Source: Acridotheres tristis (lineage: Eukaryota; Chordata; Aves; Passeriformes; Sturnidae). Taken from it: a stretch of DNA of 64,000 nucleotides. The DNA is taken from contig CM072886.1 in assembly GCA_037013685.1 (NCBI GenBank), positions 24,435,080 through 24,499,079 on the forward strand, given 5' to 3'. The position numbers and the translations under genes were made by a program. This document shows, in pieces, positions 26,882 to 38,100 of this stretch (its first letter is position 1; the number at the start of each line of letters is the position of its first letter). The notes beneath the pieces are model-generated. The model saw nothing but the letters and a program-made list of their open reading frames with translations. It did no database searches and was not told the DNA's origin.

Positions 26882-26926
26882 GCCAATGCGCTCGGAGAGC
26901 AGCGCCCGCCCGCCCCGCTGCAGACG
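26882..26926 (+). other. TAC1: TAC1 exon 1, 5' untranslated
   Basis: This short GC-rich exon starts about 30 bp after the TATA box and ends at the donor CAGACG|GTGCGT (GT at 26927). It would splice to the acceptor CCCCCGCAG at 27644, across a 718-bp intron. Tachykinin-1 genes normally have a noncoding first exon, which fits. The exact 5' end is inferred from TATA spacing and may be off by several bases. It contains an ATG at 26886 (see the upstream ORF). Confidence 0.7.
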
Positions 26927-27663
26927 GTGCGTGCGCTGCGGGAGCCCGGCCGGCCGTGCCCGTGTGCGAGGGGTCCGCTTGTCCCGTGGTTGTGAGGAGT
27001 GTGCGTGTGTACTTTTTTGTCCCGCTCTGTATGTGTGTGCCTTTCTGGGAGGGGGTTACCTATACGCGCTTGTGTGGCCGCACGTGCGTGCCTCTGGATG
27101 TGCCGGCATGTTTTTGTGCCTGTCCTTATGTATCTGCCTGGATGTGCAAAGGGATGAGTGTGCACCTCTGGACACACGTGTCTCTGTGTTTGTGCGCCTG
27201 GACAGCTACATCCCTACGTGAGTGTGAGCATTTAGGGTGTGTAGCTCTTTGTACGAGTTCGTAAGTGGATGCGTGTGTACCTGAATGTGTGTATGGGCGG
27301 GATGTATCTGGCTGCGTGTGTGTATTTGGGAAGGTGTGAATCCTAGAAGTGCGTGGACGTATGAGGGTGTGTTTATGTCCTCTCTATATGTGCGTGTGTG
27401 GAGGGGCACGGCTGGCTGTGTGTGTATGTGTGCTGGGGAGCACACCGAGCTGTGTGCCGCTGTGCGGGCGCGGGGTGTGTGTCTGTCCAGAGGGGTGTGC
27501 AGCAGTCGGGGCGGGGTGCCGGTGTAACTCGGCTGTACGTGCGAGGCAGCGTGTGCCCAGCAGCGCCCGGGCGGCTGTACCGGTGTGTGCGGGGCTGTGC
27601 GCTCCCTCCCCTGGCTGCCAGAGCTCCAACCTGTGCCCCCGCAGGACGTCGAGGCGGCGATGA
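26886..27663 (+). promoter_or_regulatory. Upstream ORF in TAC1 5' UTR (19 codons plus stop, spliced)
   Basis: After splicing exon 1 (26886-26926) to exon 2 (27645-27663), an ATG opens a 20-codon frame, Arg-rich near its end. Its TGA stop overlaps the TAC1 start codon in an ATGA arrangement at 27660-27663. The frame is direct from the sequence once the splice is accepted. The upstream ATG may lie within a few bases of the cap, so many ribosomes could skip it. Confidence 0.45.
26990..27500 (+). repeat. GT-rich imperfect repeat tract in TAC1 intron 1
   Basis: Interrupted runs such as GTGTGCGTGTGTAC, TATGTGTGTGCC, GCACGTGCGTGCC, GCTGCGTGTGTGT and GGCTGTGTGTGTATGTGTG alternate purine and pyrimidine. 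There is no fixed unit; it looks like an eroded GT/GC array. Confidence 0.7.
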
Positions 27664-27782
27664 GGCTCCCGCTGGCTTTGGCCGTGCTCCTCCTGGCCTC
27701 GTCGCAGGCGTTGGGCGAGGAGATGGGAACCACCGACGACCTCAGCTACTGGTCCGACTGGTCGGACGGTGACCAGGCGAAG
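27645..27782 (+). CDS. TAC1: TAC1 exon 2: start codon, signal peptide, acidic spacer
   Basis: The acceptor is CCCCCGCAG and the donor is AAG|GTGAGC. The coding part begins at the ATG at 27660 and encodes residues 1-41, ending in phase 0 after Lys. The start is supported by an immediate hydrophobic signal sequence and by the GGCGGCGATGA context. The 15 bases before the ATG are 5' UTR. The next intron is only 127 bp. Confidence 0.93.
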
Positions 27783-30700
27783 GTGAGCCCGGGGGGCCCC
27801 GCGGGATGGGCAGCGAGGGGCTCGGAGCCTGGGGCTCTGTGCGGGCGCTGCCCCGGGCGGGACCGAATGGGGGGTTCCGCACTGAGCGCCGCCCGCTGTC
27901 GCCCCGCAGGAGGAGCTGCCGCTGCCCCTGGAGCACTTCCTGCAGAGGATGGCCCGCAGACCCCGGCCCCAGCAGTTCTTCGGCCTCATGGGCAAGCGGG
28001 ATGCCGGTGAGCCGGGCGGGGGGCTGGCTGCTGCTCACGCCGCTCCGCACGCCCCTTCTCCAGCGCCTGCCCAAACCTTACACGGTTATCGCTCGGGGTT
28101 AATGTGTTACATCTGCTCCATAGGCTGCCATGAGGGTGCTTTAGGTTTGGGCTTTTTTGTTTGGTGTTTCTTTTAAGTTTTATATGAGATAAACTCACTG
28201 ATTGGTAAAGAGAGGGCTTTAAAATCTTAAGCGTGTACCCGTTCCAGCACATAATTCCCAGTAAGGGATAGCATGATAGTTCATAGGTCAGCATACACAC
28301 CACTGAATCACCAAATTGGTTCAGTATACAATTATTGTCACATTTTCTACGTGTTAACTGAACCAATAATTGATCTAAGAAATTGGAGCTAAACTAATCT
28401 GTATTGTGTGGGTTAAGCTGAAACAAGTTTTTTAGTCTCTTTGAAGAGAAATGCAGTTGTAAATCACCTCCCTAATTTCCTTAAGTGGAATATGTGTAGG
28501 TTAGCTTTTGTATTTGGTTTTTCAAAAGATTGCAGTAGCATCATATGTATATGCCAATCCTTTTCTAACAACTCTTTCTTGTCTTTTTTTCTCTTTCCTT
28601 TCCTCTTCCAATCAGGATATGGCCAGATCTCTCATAAAAGTAAGTTTAAAAAAACCCCAATCTTTTAAGCAATCATTAGAAGATATTCTAATAGAGAATA
28701 GTATATTTGACAGGATTGTTTAGAAGGTGACTGATTTCAGCTAGGGACTGGCAGCACCACTGGTGGATAAATGATCTGTTAAAGAATTGAAACCTCCCCT
28801 TCAGTGCCACTGTGAGCCTGTATCTCATCTGAGCTGCTGCGAGCTTTGAGATTTCAATCCATATTAATGTGCGGATGTTGCAGCTCTCTCTTATTTCCCA
28901 AAGGGGGGATTTTGTAAGCCTTTCTCGTAGGCAAGGCAGGCTTACTGCCAGACTCTGAGAGGAGCAATTAAGATGGCAAAATCTGGAAAATTAGAATAAT
29001 GAATTCCCAAGTCCCCAAGAATGCTTTCATGGGAGCACCCATGTCCTCACATGCGAGATGCTGTATCTGTGCTTCCAGCATTGTCTGAGAATCAGACTCC
29101 TGCTCACAGAAGGGGCTGATTGATGATGTGCTGCCATATGAAGAGCCATATCTTGCCCCATTAATAAGTGTGCCTTGCTCTGCTTCTACGTAACACCAAG
29201 CAGGAGATGGTATCAGCACTGGGGTGTTACCTTGCTCTGCACAGTGATAGATTTATTTTCTGACATTATCTCATGATGTTTAAAGAAAAACTGTAAGATT
29301 TTTATTGAGTAAACATGATCTTATATATCACAGAATCTGTGAAACCTCCTCTGTCCACAGAGGCCAGCAAGTGTCCCAGTGTTCTATTATCCACAAGATG
29401 CTTTCTCTAATATTAGAAGACCAAATAAAGAGTCTGATATAAAGCTCGTGCCAAATTAGCTGCTGACTAAAGTAAAAAATTATAGTTTTCTGAAACTGCT
29501 TCAGCTTGAATTAATACATGTGAGGTCTGAGTATCCTGCTTTGTGTATGAATTCACCAAGCAAAATTCTTTCCAAAGAGAGACTTCTTGTCTGTCTCAAA
29601 AGTCAGTTTAGATAAAGAAGAACAGTTTATTTTCATTCCTTATCTGAAACTATAGCTACTACTATAACCTGATATGTACTGTAGGCCTAAACTTGGAGTA
29701 ATTTATCCTCTACACTTCCAGTGTCTTGAGAATTACTAATGGGACAGGAAGGTAATACCTGAACTTATAAATATTCCAAAAATAGAGCCAGACTGTCTAG
29801 CTAGGACGTGTCCAGACATAGAGTCCCATTGGCTCCCTCTTCAGTAAGGGCTCCACCTGACCTATGAGGGAGGATTTTCTTCCACATTACAGAAATAAAA
29901 CAACAACAGGTAGAAGAGATGCATCACACAGATGCAGGCTATACCAAGACACTGCCTTCTTGTCCATTTGCTCAGATCAGTAGGAATTGTACTGGGAGAG
30001 AAATAAAATTTGTACTGTTAGTAGCCATTGTTTTTCCATTATACTTTAAAAAAAATAAAAAAAGCAAAGGTCTATCTAAGCTAATGAGAAGATGTCCAAT
30101 AACTGGCCTGTGCCTTGGTCTATCCTGTTCAGTCTGATTAGTCAGACTGCTGCTCCTTCTCTGGTGTCTGAGAGTGACATGAACAACTGGTCTGTGATCT
30201 AAACAGTTTCGGACCCTGTCTTCTTTCCTTGCAAGAACCTGTTATTTTAAAAACCTTCCTAGTTAAAATGTATTAAAACACACCTAAATATATTTTTTCA
30301 GGGCATAAAACAGACTCCTTTGTTGGACTTATGGGCAAAAGATCTTTAAATTCTGGTATGTATTTGACTAAATCTGATACTTGGTGGTGCACAGCCTCTT
30401 CATTCCGTTGCCTCTTTGTTCTCTCACAGCGGATGGAAGAAGCAGTTTTTATGTAGTGTAGATCCAGAGTTCTCTGGAAAAGAATCAGGATTTTCTTTGC
30501 TACCCAAGATTTTTCACTTCACTTCAGTGCTTGAAATGACCAGGCTGGAAAGCTGCAGGCAAGCTCAGGTAGAATTCCTCAGAGAAATTTCATTGCTGCC
30601 CTGTCCTTGCATGTTCTGCTAGTCCCCAAGGTGCTAATAAAAGAAAAAGGCCTAAATTTTACTGACATATCAAGAAAAATTTGGACGCTGAAAATGCAAG

Positions 30701-32530
30701 GGTCACTTAACTTGTGGTCTAAATCCAGATCTCATCAGGTAAAGGGATATCTTCTCTGGAGATCTTTATTCCTAATATTTGGAGTAGAAGGTGAGGGAAT
30801 AGAACTTTGCCATTAACACCACCTCATTCTGCAGATCAGGCTGTTAAACATTCAGAGTCTCTTTCAGCTTTTGACTTCACCTAAAACATTTTAAACTCTG
30901 AATGGATACTGTGAATTTATTTTCCCATAGCATCCATACAGGGCAGAATTCTCCTCTCCCCTCGCATGCAGAACCCCTGTGGGAAACTGGAGACTCCCCA
31001 CAGCTCTACCTTCCTTCCCTGTGCTATAGGGCTGTACTGAAGAAATCCCTCACTGTGAACCATAAAGTATCAGTTGATTCTCCAGCATAAGAGTTAAAAA
31101 AATAAAAAACCAAATGTGTATTTCATGTCTCTGAAATATTCTTACTGTTTTGTTAAATGGATGATAAAAGTTAAATTACTAGCTGACACCTTCATATTAT
31201 GTGGATACACGCTGTGATCTATATTCCGCAATTATGGTTGTCAGTAACTTTTATTTTCAATTAAACCCCCTTCAAGACTGGTAATATTGCTCTCTGCATT
31301 ATTTTGCAAATTGCTACATATCATGAATAATTTTGTACCATTTTCTACAGTGGCAATAGCTATTAAATGCATAATACCTGTAAATATATCTGCTATCACA
31401 AGAGTAAATAGCCTGTAAGTAATAAATTGGGTTTGGTTTCCACTGGGATTACATTTACATTAATGTGAGAATGTAAAATACAGAAAGTGTTTTTTAAAAA
31501 TGCAAAGATTTCATTGCCCTAATTTCAAAATCGCTGGTATAGTCAGAGTACTGTTATGTGGTATTTCTAACAAAAAGGAATAATGACGTTTTACTCTGTT
31601 GGGCCATGTAACACCTGTCTGACAGGTAAAACTAGAATTCACTGCTTTTCTGCCTGATTCCTTGAGGGGGAAATGGTGAGAAGTTTTTTCTGCTCCACTA
31701 CAGAACATAGGTCCTAAGGACTGTGTAATCAAAGCAAGATCAGGAATAGTAAGTGTTAGGATTACCCTCGCTTCTCCCTTTTGGAGGATATTTAACCGGG
31801 TAGGACCATTACCCCATGCTGTGGTTTTCTTCTGCAAAAAGCCCCTGAGCTCCCTGGGTGTCAGCATGTTGCTGATTTACAGTCTCAGGTGCCAAAGCAG
31901 GGTAAAGGGACGCTGATGTCTCAGTCTCTGGTTTGGGGACAGCCTCACTCAAGAAGGGCTCTCTGGATTTCACTCTCATTTTAAATAAGCAAGGAGGAGA
32001 GATCTACCATTACTAAACATTAAATATGTTAGCTGAGACTATTTTAGCCTGCAGCTTGTCAGCATGGTTGTCTGAGTACATGTGAGGAGCTTGGCTCCTG
32101 CTGCAGTGTACAGTAAAATTATCCCTGTGTGCAGAGCTTGTGGACAGGGAGAGTTTCAAAGAGCTGGCAAAGAGCTGACTGCACAGGAATATGTCTGTGG
32201 AGAAACCCTCTACCACACGTTGACCTGAATGCTTAGATCCCATCAGTTAGATGAATTACTGGGAAGTGAAGGGGCTCTGAGTTAATGGTGCTTCAAGCAG
32301 CTCAGTAGAGGAGAGGTGGAAAACCTTCAGCCTTCTGGAGGACAGTGTAGTCTGAGGTAAAACCAAATCAAAGCAGCTCAGGGCTGGTGCCAGCTGGCTG
32401 CAGGTCTCTGACACTTCTTGTGTTTGCTGGTGTTCATGCAAGGCTGTACCTTGTGCTTCAATCTGCTTCATTTTTTGCAGGGTCCTCCGAAGGGAGCGTA
32501 GCACAGAATTACGAACGGAGGCGTAAATGA
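27660..32530 (+). CDS. TAC1: Protachykinin-1 (substance P / neurokinin A precursor), 5 coding exons
   Basis: The spliced CDS joins 27660-27782, 27910-28006, 28616-28639, 30302-30355 and 32481-32530: 348 nt, 115 aa. It is a secreted neuropeptide precursor. Residues 1 to about 19 form a signal peptide ([19 protein letters not shown]). An acidic spacer with the YWSDWSD block follows. Substance P ([11 protein letters not shown]) lies at 58-68 with the amidation and cleavage signal GKR at 69-71. Neurokinin A ([10 protein letters not shown]) lies at 83-92, preceded by a Lys-Arg site at 81-82 and followed by GKR at 93-95. The tail ends QNYERRRK. Every junction has consensus GT/AG and the frame stays open. 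The mammalian exon 4 segment is absent, so this matches a gamma-type precursor. The released peptides activate tachykinin receptors (NK1 and NK2 types) in neurons and gut. Recognition is certain; the claim that no other exon exists rests on reading by eye. Confidence 0.96.
27910..28006 (+). CDS. TAC1: TAC1 exon 3: substance P
   Basis: This 97-bp exon, the same size as the mammalian exon as I recall it, enters in phase 0 and leaves in phase 1. It encodes residues 42-73 plus the first base of codon 74. It holds the ARR cleavage context, [11 protein letters not shown], the amide-donor Gly and Lys-Arg. Position 3 of the peptide is Arg, as in known avian substance P, rather than mammalian Lys. Confidence 0.97.
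28616..28639 (+). CDS. TAC1: TAC1 24-bp micro-exon (mammalian exon 5 equivalent)
   Basis: This 24-bp exon follows a long pyrimidine tract ending TTCCAATCAG and ends before GTAAGT. It reads G-Y-G-Q-I-S-H-K in phase 1/1, matching mammalian GHGQISHK except for Tyr in place of His. It joins directly to exon 3 in frame, giving the N-terminal part of a neuropeptide-gamma-like peptide. It is too short for ORF-based detection and was found from phase, splice sites and the family sequence. Confidence 0.93.
30302..30355 (+). CDS. TAC1: TAC1 neurokinin A exon (mammalian exon 6 equivalent)
   Basis: A 54-bp exon between TATTTTTTCAG and GTATGT, phase 1/1. It completes the Arg of the Lys-Arg site, then encodes [13 protein letters not shown] and SLNS. 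Because its length is a multiple of 3, skipping it would keep frame and give a precursor with substance P but no neurokinin A, as in mammalian alpha/delta splice forms. Nothing in the sequence shows whether that happens here. Confidence 0.97.
32481..32530 (+). CDS. TAC1: TAC1 last coding exon
   Basis: The acceptor is TTTTTTGCAG. The coding part runs from residue 100 (split Gly) to the TGA at 32528-32530 and encodes [15 protein letters not shown]. The QNYERRR tail is the conserved C-terminus of protachykinin-1. The 3' UTR follows directly. Confidence 0.94.
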
Positions 32531-33110
32531 GATATTCCCGTGCATTATTTATTAAACTTCATTTGTCCTAATGGCCAATGCTGTGTAATATAAACTAACC
32601 ACTGTATGAAAGAATTATTTATTTAATAACTGAAGAGGTTTGGGGTTTTTTTGAGTTGTACATTCAATAAAATTATTATTTTTCATATTGTGGCAGTGAC
32701 ACATGTTGTGTAGGTGTGTTGTGGTTCTGAAAGGACCAGCAACCCTGGTGATGTCTCACAACAAAGCACATTATTTGATATGACCTGTAAAGTTATGTTT
32801 ACTAAACAAGCTAGTGTTCTTTTGTTCATTGAAAGCGAGTCTATCAGCTTCACAGCTAGTGCAGAACAGAACTGATGTTCAGTCTAGTGCCTCAATTTGT
32901 TTTCATGGTTTATAATGTACTGTACTTTCTGTATCAAAAATATATTTGTATCACTGCAGCATGTTTTATGTTCTGTGATTATGTATCAATATATTTTAAA
33001 AAGGGGGATGGATAATGTTTGAATGGGAATCCAAGGTCTTCATTTCATAGTCTGGAATTTTATGATAGTAACATTTTAAATAAAAACTACTCTGAGGCTT
33101 TTGCAACATA
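32531..33110 (+). terminator. TAC1: TAC1 3' UTR with two polyadenylation signals
   Basis: AT-rich DNA follows the TGA. AATAAA occurs at 32666-32671 (about 136 nt after the stop) and at 33079-33084 (about 550 nt after). Either could end the mRNA, so alternative 3' UTR lengths are possible. The downstream limit given here is approximate and was set about 25 nt after the distal signal. Confidence 0.6.
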
Positions 33111-34457
33111 CTTCCTTTGGTGATAGTGATGGAGTTGTTTCCCATGTTGGTCTGGAACGAGATTTGGATCCAAGCAACAGTGGTCTGTGACTGGAAAGAA
33201 ATATAAAATTATTTTCTTTTTTGCAGGGAGGCTGTGAGCCTCCTCATGTGTGTTTGGTGAATATTTGAGGGATTTTTTAGTAGAGATAGAGTTCCTGGGA
33301 TTGCTCCAGGTCACCCAAGGTGCCATCCCTTCTAAACCTGATGGAAATCATGGAAAGAGCATGATGTATCCCCCAGCTCCAAAGGGAATAATTTGCTGTG
33401 GAATTAATCCAATATTGTAGATTTATTATTTGAAAGCCAAGCTCTTAATAAATTCTGTCCCTCAGATTCACAACAAAAGCACCTGTGCGCATGAATCCAT
33501 GCAATATAAAAGAAAAAAATGTGACTGTAATTATCTTTTTAATTAAAATATCTGATTGCTATATATCCAGGATAGTCCTGAAATGCTACATCCATCTCAC
33601 CAGATGCCAAGGCATCTGGAGTTCTATCTTCTTTCCCCCTGCTACCAGCTATACTCCTCTGATGCTATGATGCAAACTTTCATTGCAGATGAATCCCCGA
33701 TAAAAACAGTCAGTGTATACAAACTAAATTTAAAAATAAATAATACAAAGGGATTCACTGCTTGTTGTTTTCCATGTTGGAAAAGAACTTGTACACCACC
33801 ATTTTCAAGGTTATCTGAGGCACCATCACAACTACTCCCATTAGGAGCAGGTGTGTGCTGGACCTCACTCCTGCTAGGTTAGAAGCAGCACCTAAGCCTG
33901 CCCATACTTAAAACAGATCCCACTTTCAGCTAGGTAGAAGCCAGATCTAGCAAGATAGACGGCTATATGGTGGGAAAACCGAGGTGACTTGTGGCAGGGA
34001 CCACACTGATTTGAGACACAGTGGTTGTAGTGGTACTCTGGCAGCTCTTTGTCTTTTTAGGGCTAATTTTCAGACTAATAAACTTCTGTATGAACTCCCA
34101 CTGAGCTCAGTGAGGAGGAAAAGCTGACTGCTGGGTTAGCAGCACAGCAAAAGGACTGTGGAAATCATGCTGAATAATGCTCAGTGAAGGGTAGAAAGAA
34201 AGAAAAACTTCAAAATGTTCTTACCCTTGCCTGGAGGACTCCAGGGCTCACAGAGCTCACAGTTCGTGTGTACTGAATTGTGAGACACAGAGAGGAAAGA
34301 AAAAGCCCACCATTCACTCCCTGCAGCCTGCACATCTCAAAAACCTCCCTGCAGAAGAAACCATTGCAAAGCCCACAAGTATACATGGGCTTTGAGTGTT
34401 TGAAAGACAGCACAGGTACTAAATAACAGCATCCAGTAAGCAGGTATTTTCTAGAAA
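33111..34457. other. Intergenic DNA between TAC1 and a CR1 fragment
   Basis: No gene or named repeat recognised. The short frames (up to 108 aa at 33556-33882) have no supporting features. Confidence 0.55.
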
Positions 34458-35130
34458 AAATCTCGAATGGTTTGGGTTGGAAGGCACCTTTAGAAGTCAT
34501 CTGGTCCAACCCCCTGCCATGGACAGGGACACCTTTCACTAGACCAGATTGCTCAGAGCTCCAACCAAAATGACACTGAACACTTCCAGGAATGGGGTAT
34601 CCACAATTTCTCTGGTCAATGTGTTGCAGAGGCTGACCACCGTTATTGTAAATAATTCCTTCCTTAAAACCAATCTAAGACTACCCTCTTTCACTTTAAA
34701 TACCTGATCATCTTCATGCCCATCCTCTGTAGTTGCTCCAACAGATCCATGTCTTTCCTGTGCTGGGGAACCCGGAGCTGGATGCAGCACTGCAGGTGGG
34801 GTCTCATCAAAGCAAAGCAGAAGGACACGGTCACCTCCCTCTCCCTGCAGCCTGCACTGCTTTGGATGCAGCCCAGGCTGTGGTTGTATTTCTGGGCTGC
34901 AAGCTGGGTCATGTCTAGTTGCTTATCCACAAAGAGCCCCAAGTCCTTTTCCTCAGGGCTGCTCTCAGTCCATTCCCTGCCTGTATTTGTTCTTGGGATT
35001 GCCCTGACCCAGGTGTGGGACCTTATAATTGGCCTTGCTGAACCTCATGAAATTCACATAGGTTCACTCCTTGCAGCTGTCAAAGTCCTTCTGGGTGGCA
35101 TCGCCTCAAGTATGTCAGTGGCATTACTGA
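34458..35130 (-). mobile_element. CR1 LINE fragment, inverted
   Basis: The 3' end faces left: GAATGGTTTGGGTTGGAAGG, then CATCTGGTCCAACCCCCTGC and GGGACACCTTTCACTAGACC, the reverse complement of a typical CR1 tail. It continues through GCCCATCCTCTGTAGTTGCTCC to the CAAAGTCCTTCTGGGTGGCA region. Open frames of up to 143 aa here are CR1-derived and not functional. Confidence 0.9.
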
Positions 35131-38100
35131 TGTATTTTTTGTACTGATACAATTTACTCTAGAAGGAAAGCTGAGCCTCTGCCATCAAAATAGTCTTCTT
35201 TTACATGTCAGTCTGTTGAGTGGTTTCAATCTGGCATTTGAAACAACTAATTTTAATTTCTGGTGGCAAAATAATGTCAGATTTGTGCTAATTTGGGTTT
35301 TGAACAATAAGTTTCAAATTGGCATTGATTTATATGTTTGTATAGACATATATTCCAAGCTAGAAATAAAGCAAACACACCAAATGGCATAGCCTGAAAT
35401 GTTCCAGCTGACTCTGCCAACAAATGTTAAAAACCCCTCATCACATTTGGGTGCTGGCAGGGATGGCTCAGCCAGGCTGTGCCACGCTGGGGCTGTGGGG
35501 CTGTGCCTGCCCAGCAGGTCCTGGGCAGATGTGGACGTGCATGAATTGCACACATCTGCACGCGTACAGTCCAGCTGCCTGCTGCCACAGACTCCCAGCC
35601 TCTCTCCACAACAATATTTGCCCTCGCAGGCATCCTGGGATCCTGGAGACATAAAAAGGAATTATGTCTTTTTTCTGCCTTTAGTCTTAAGCAATATAGT
35701 CTATAGGCTATTGAGTACTTCAAAGGGAGTTTTAAATAATTCCTGTGGTCTTTAATCTCCCTTTTAGGACTCCATTAGCTTCTAAAAACTTTTATCTGTT
35801 GGACAGCATTGCTTGCAGCCCCATTTGTGCCTTGGATCGCTGGGCAGTGCCCACTCTCCAGCTCCACTGCAGGCTTTGGAGAGGGTTTCACTAAATCCCT
35901 CACTGTCTCCACAAGAGCCAACCACAAACTGTGACACAGACTGAGCTCTTTTTGGTGGCAGCAGACTGACATCCATCATGTTGCATGAGCTAATCAATAA
36001 CACTGCAGTAAGGGCATCTGGCAGCAAAATGCAAGCAAGATTTAAATAAAGCAATAAAAGTCTTTCTAGGAAATCAGCACAGAGAGCAAACCCTATGCTG
36101 ATAAATGTCCCTACTGGGGATGCTATAGGCAGTTTGACATCACAGCCCACCTCCAACAAGCTTAGCACCTTTTCAGGTATTTTTTCCCCAGAGATACATC
36201 AATCATTGCATTTTGGCATGTGGCTGCTCTTCTGGTAGGCACTGTCTCCCTTACACATAGGCACTCCCCTTCACCCAGACAGGGATGTTGAAATCAAGTT
36301 CTCAGAAGCCTGTCTTGCCCAAGAGTGACACAGAGAGCCAGCAGCTCTATCCATCATCTCCATCTCTCTGCTGTTGCATGGAGACTGATTGTCCATGGTG
36401 GAGATGCAGCCAAACTTAACCTGGCAAGCCAAAGCCAGAGCCATTCCCCACAAACCCTGCCCATGAAATGGGGAGCTGGGAGGGGGGTCTGGCCCCCCAT
36501 ACCTCACTTCACCTGGGGAGCTCAGGCTCAGGCTCTGAATTGTTTAATTCTGATGCCACAAGCAAGTACTTGCTCTGTTCATGCCAGGAGACTGGTATTT
36601 TTCAGAATGGTCCTAACCAAAAGAAAAGGAAGGATCTGGAAATGTCTGGGCATGGGAATCTTGCAGGAACCCAGCCACTAGCCATCATGATCTAGAGCAG
36701 AAAAACATCAAGAGGTTTTTTGAAAATTATTAAAGTGAGTCTTTAAAATGCTGTTTATTCAGAGTATGCCAGTAACAGCTCCTTCAGAGCTACCAACAGG
36801 CATTATTTAAATGCGAACTTTGTCCCTTAAACTATGTCTCCTAAATTATGGCTGACTGCTTTATCATAAGAGATGCTGAGCAAGTCCCAGTGCAAACTCT
36901 AGTAATGACCAAAGGCTCTTCCAATGAGCCCAAGCAGTTTCCTTAGTCCTCATGTTATCTGCGAAAGAGCTCGCTTCCCTTTACAGAAAATATTTGTTAC
37001 TGAAAGAGTAACGATTTTTTAATTTTTGTTTTTGGTGTTAACAAGTGAACAAATATCCTTGAACCTTTATCTTTCAGGGAAGAAAAAAAGACACTCTGTG
37101 CATTATTCTTTTGATAGAGACTGAAACATTTGTTAGCTGGAGAGGCTGTGTGAAAATCATTATGATATTTATTAAAAATTCTCACTGCTCCATCCCCGAT
37201 AGATATTTGATTTCTATCAGAATAAACCTGCTCAGAAACTCCTTTTTAAAGAAAGGTATACAGTGTGTGCAAAAAACATCACCTCTTGTTTTCTACATCC
37301 ATCTCCAAATTAAACAATGTTACCACTTACTGCAGATGGAAGAGATGAAATGTGAACAGACTGTTAGACAACAAAACACTTCATCTGTCATGGTGCTTCA
37401 TGCTCTCCCAGAGGCCTGCAGGGAGGAAGCCCAGCAAGGTGAGATGGCTTGGCCAGAAGCAACAGCAGTGGCTGAGCTAGAAATGCAATGCACATCATGT
37501 ACCTAACCAGCCACTTCAGTGCAAAGAAACTTCACAAATTATAAAGAAAAATGTTAAATGCTAAGAAAATATTTGCGGGGTGGAAAAAAAGTACCTTTTC
37601 TGTTTTTTTCCTATCTAAACAATTTCCTACAACATATTTCAGCAACATAGCTGAAATACACCTGCAAGGATACACCTGCACCAACATATCACAGAAGCAT
37701 TTAGATTCAAAAGGACTCTTAAGATCATCAAGTCAAACAAATGTAACAATAGAGACACCACCTGAAAGGAAGAGAGAGTGGTACTGTGTGAAACAGGTAA
37801 AGAGCTGCATAAATTCATGCCTTATATTTCTCAGCCAGAACTGGAGTGTCTCAACTCCAATATATGTTAATATACCTTCAATGTTTTATTTTCATGAACT
37901 AGTTAGCATTGAAAACATATAGCTGAGAAACAGAACATCTTTAATCACAGATATTTAATTTTGGCACATGGAAATGCTTTAGTTTTCACTGTTAGGACAC
38001 TCAGACAACAATAGCCACATTGTGTTTCTGTGTACCAAAACATTAAAACTCAAGCAATGTGTTCTGGAAGCAAACCTTGCTTGGAGAAGATACACAAAAA

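Larger units (their letters stand above)
26050..28060. promoter_or_regulatory. CpG island over the TAC1 promoter and exons 1-3
   Basis: GC content rises abruptly near 26050 from AT-rich flanks. CpG is dense through about 26980 and again around 27440-28060. Open frames of 100-176 aa on both strands here reflect the lack of AT-rich stop codons, not genes. A short imperfect CGCATCC repeat lies at about 26520-26570. Confidence 0.8.

Noticed and set aside
28410..28440. GCTGAAACAAGTTTTTTAG as a relic of TAC1 exon 4
   Set aside because: Only a GAAACAAG word resembles the expected exon; there is no frame, acceptor or donor of the right phase.
34716..35147. 143-aa frame with hydrophobic C-terminus
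   Set aside because: It is an antisense frame of the inverted CR1 fragment.
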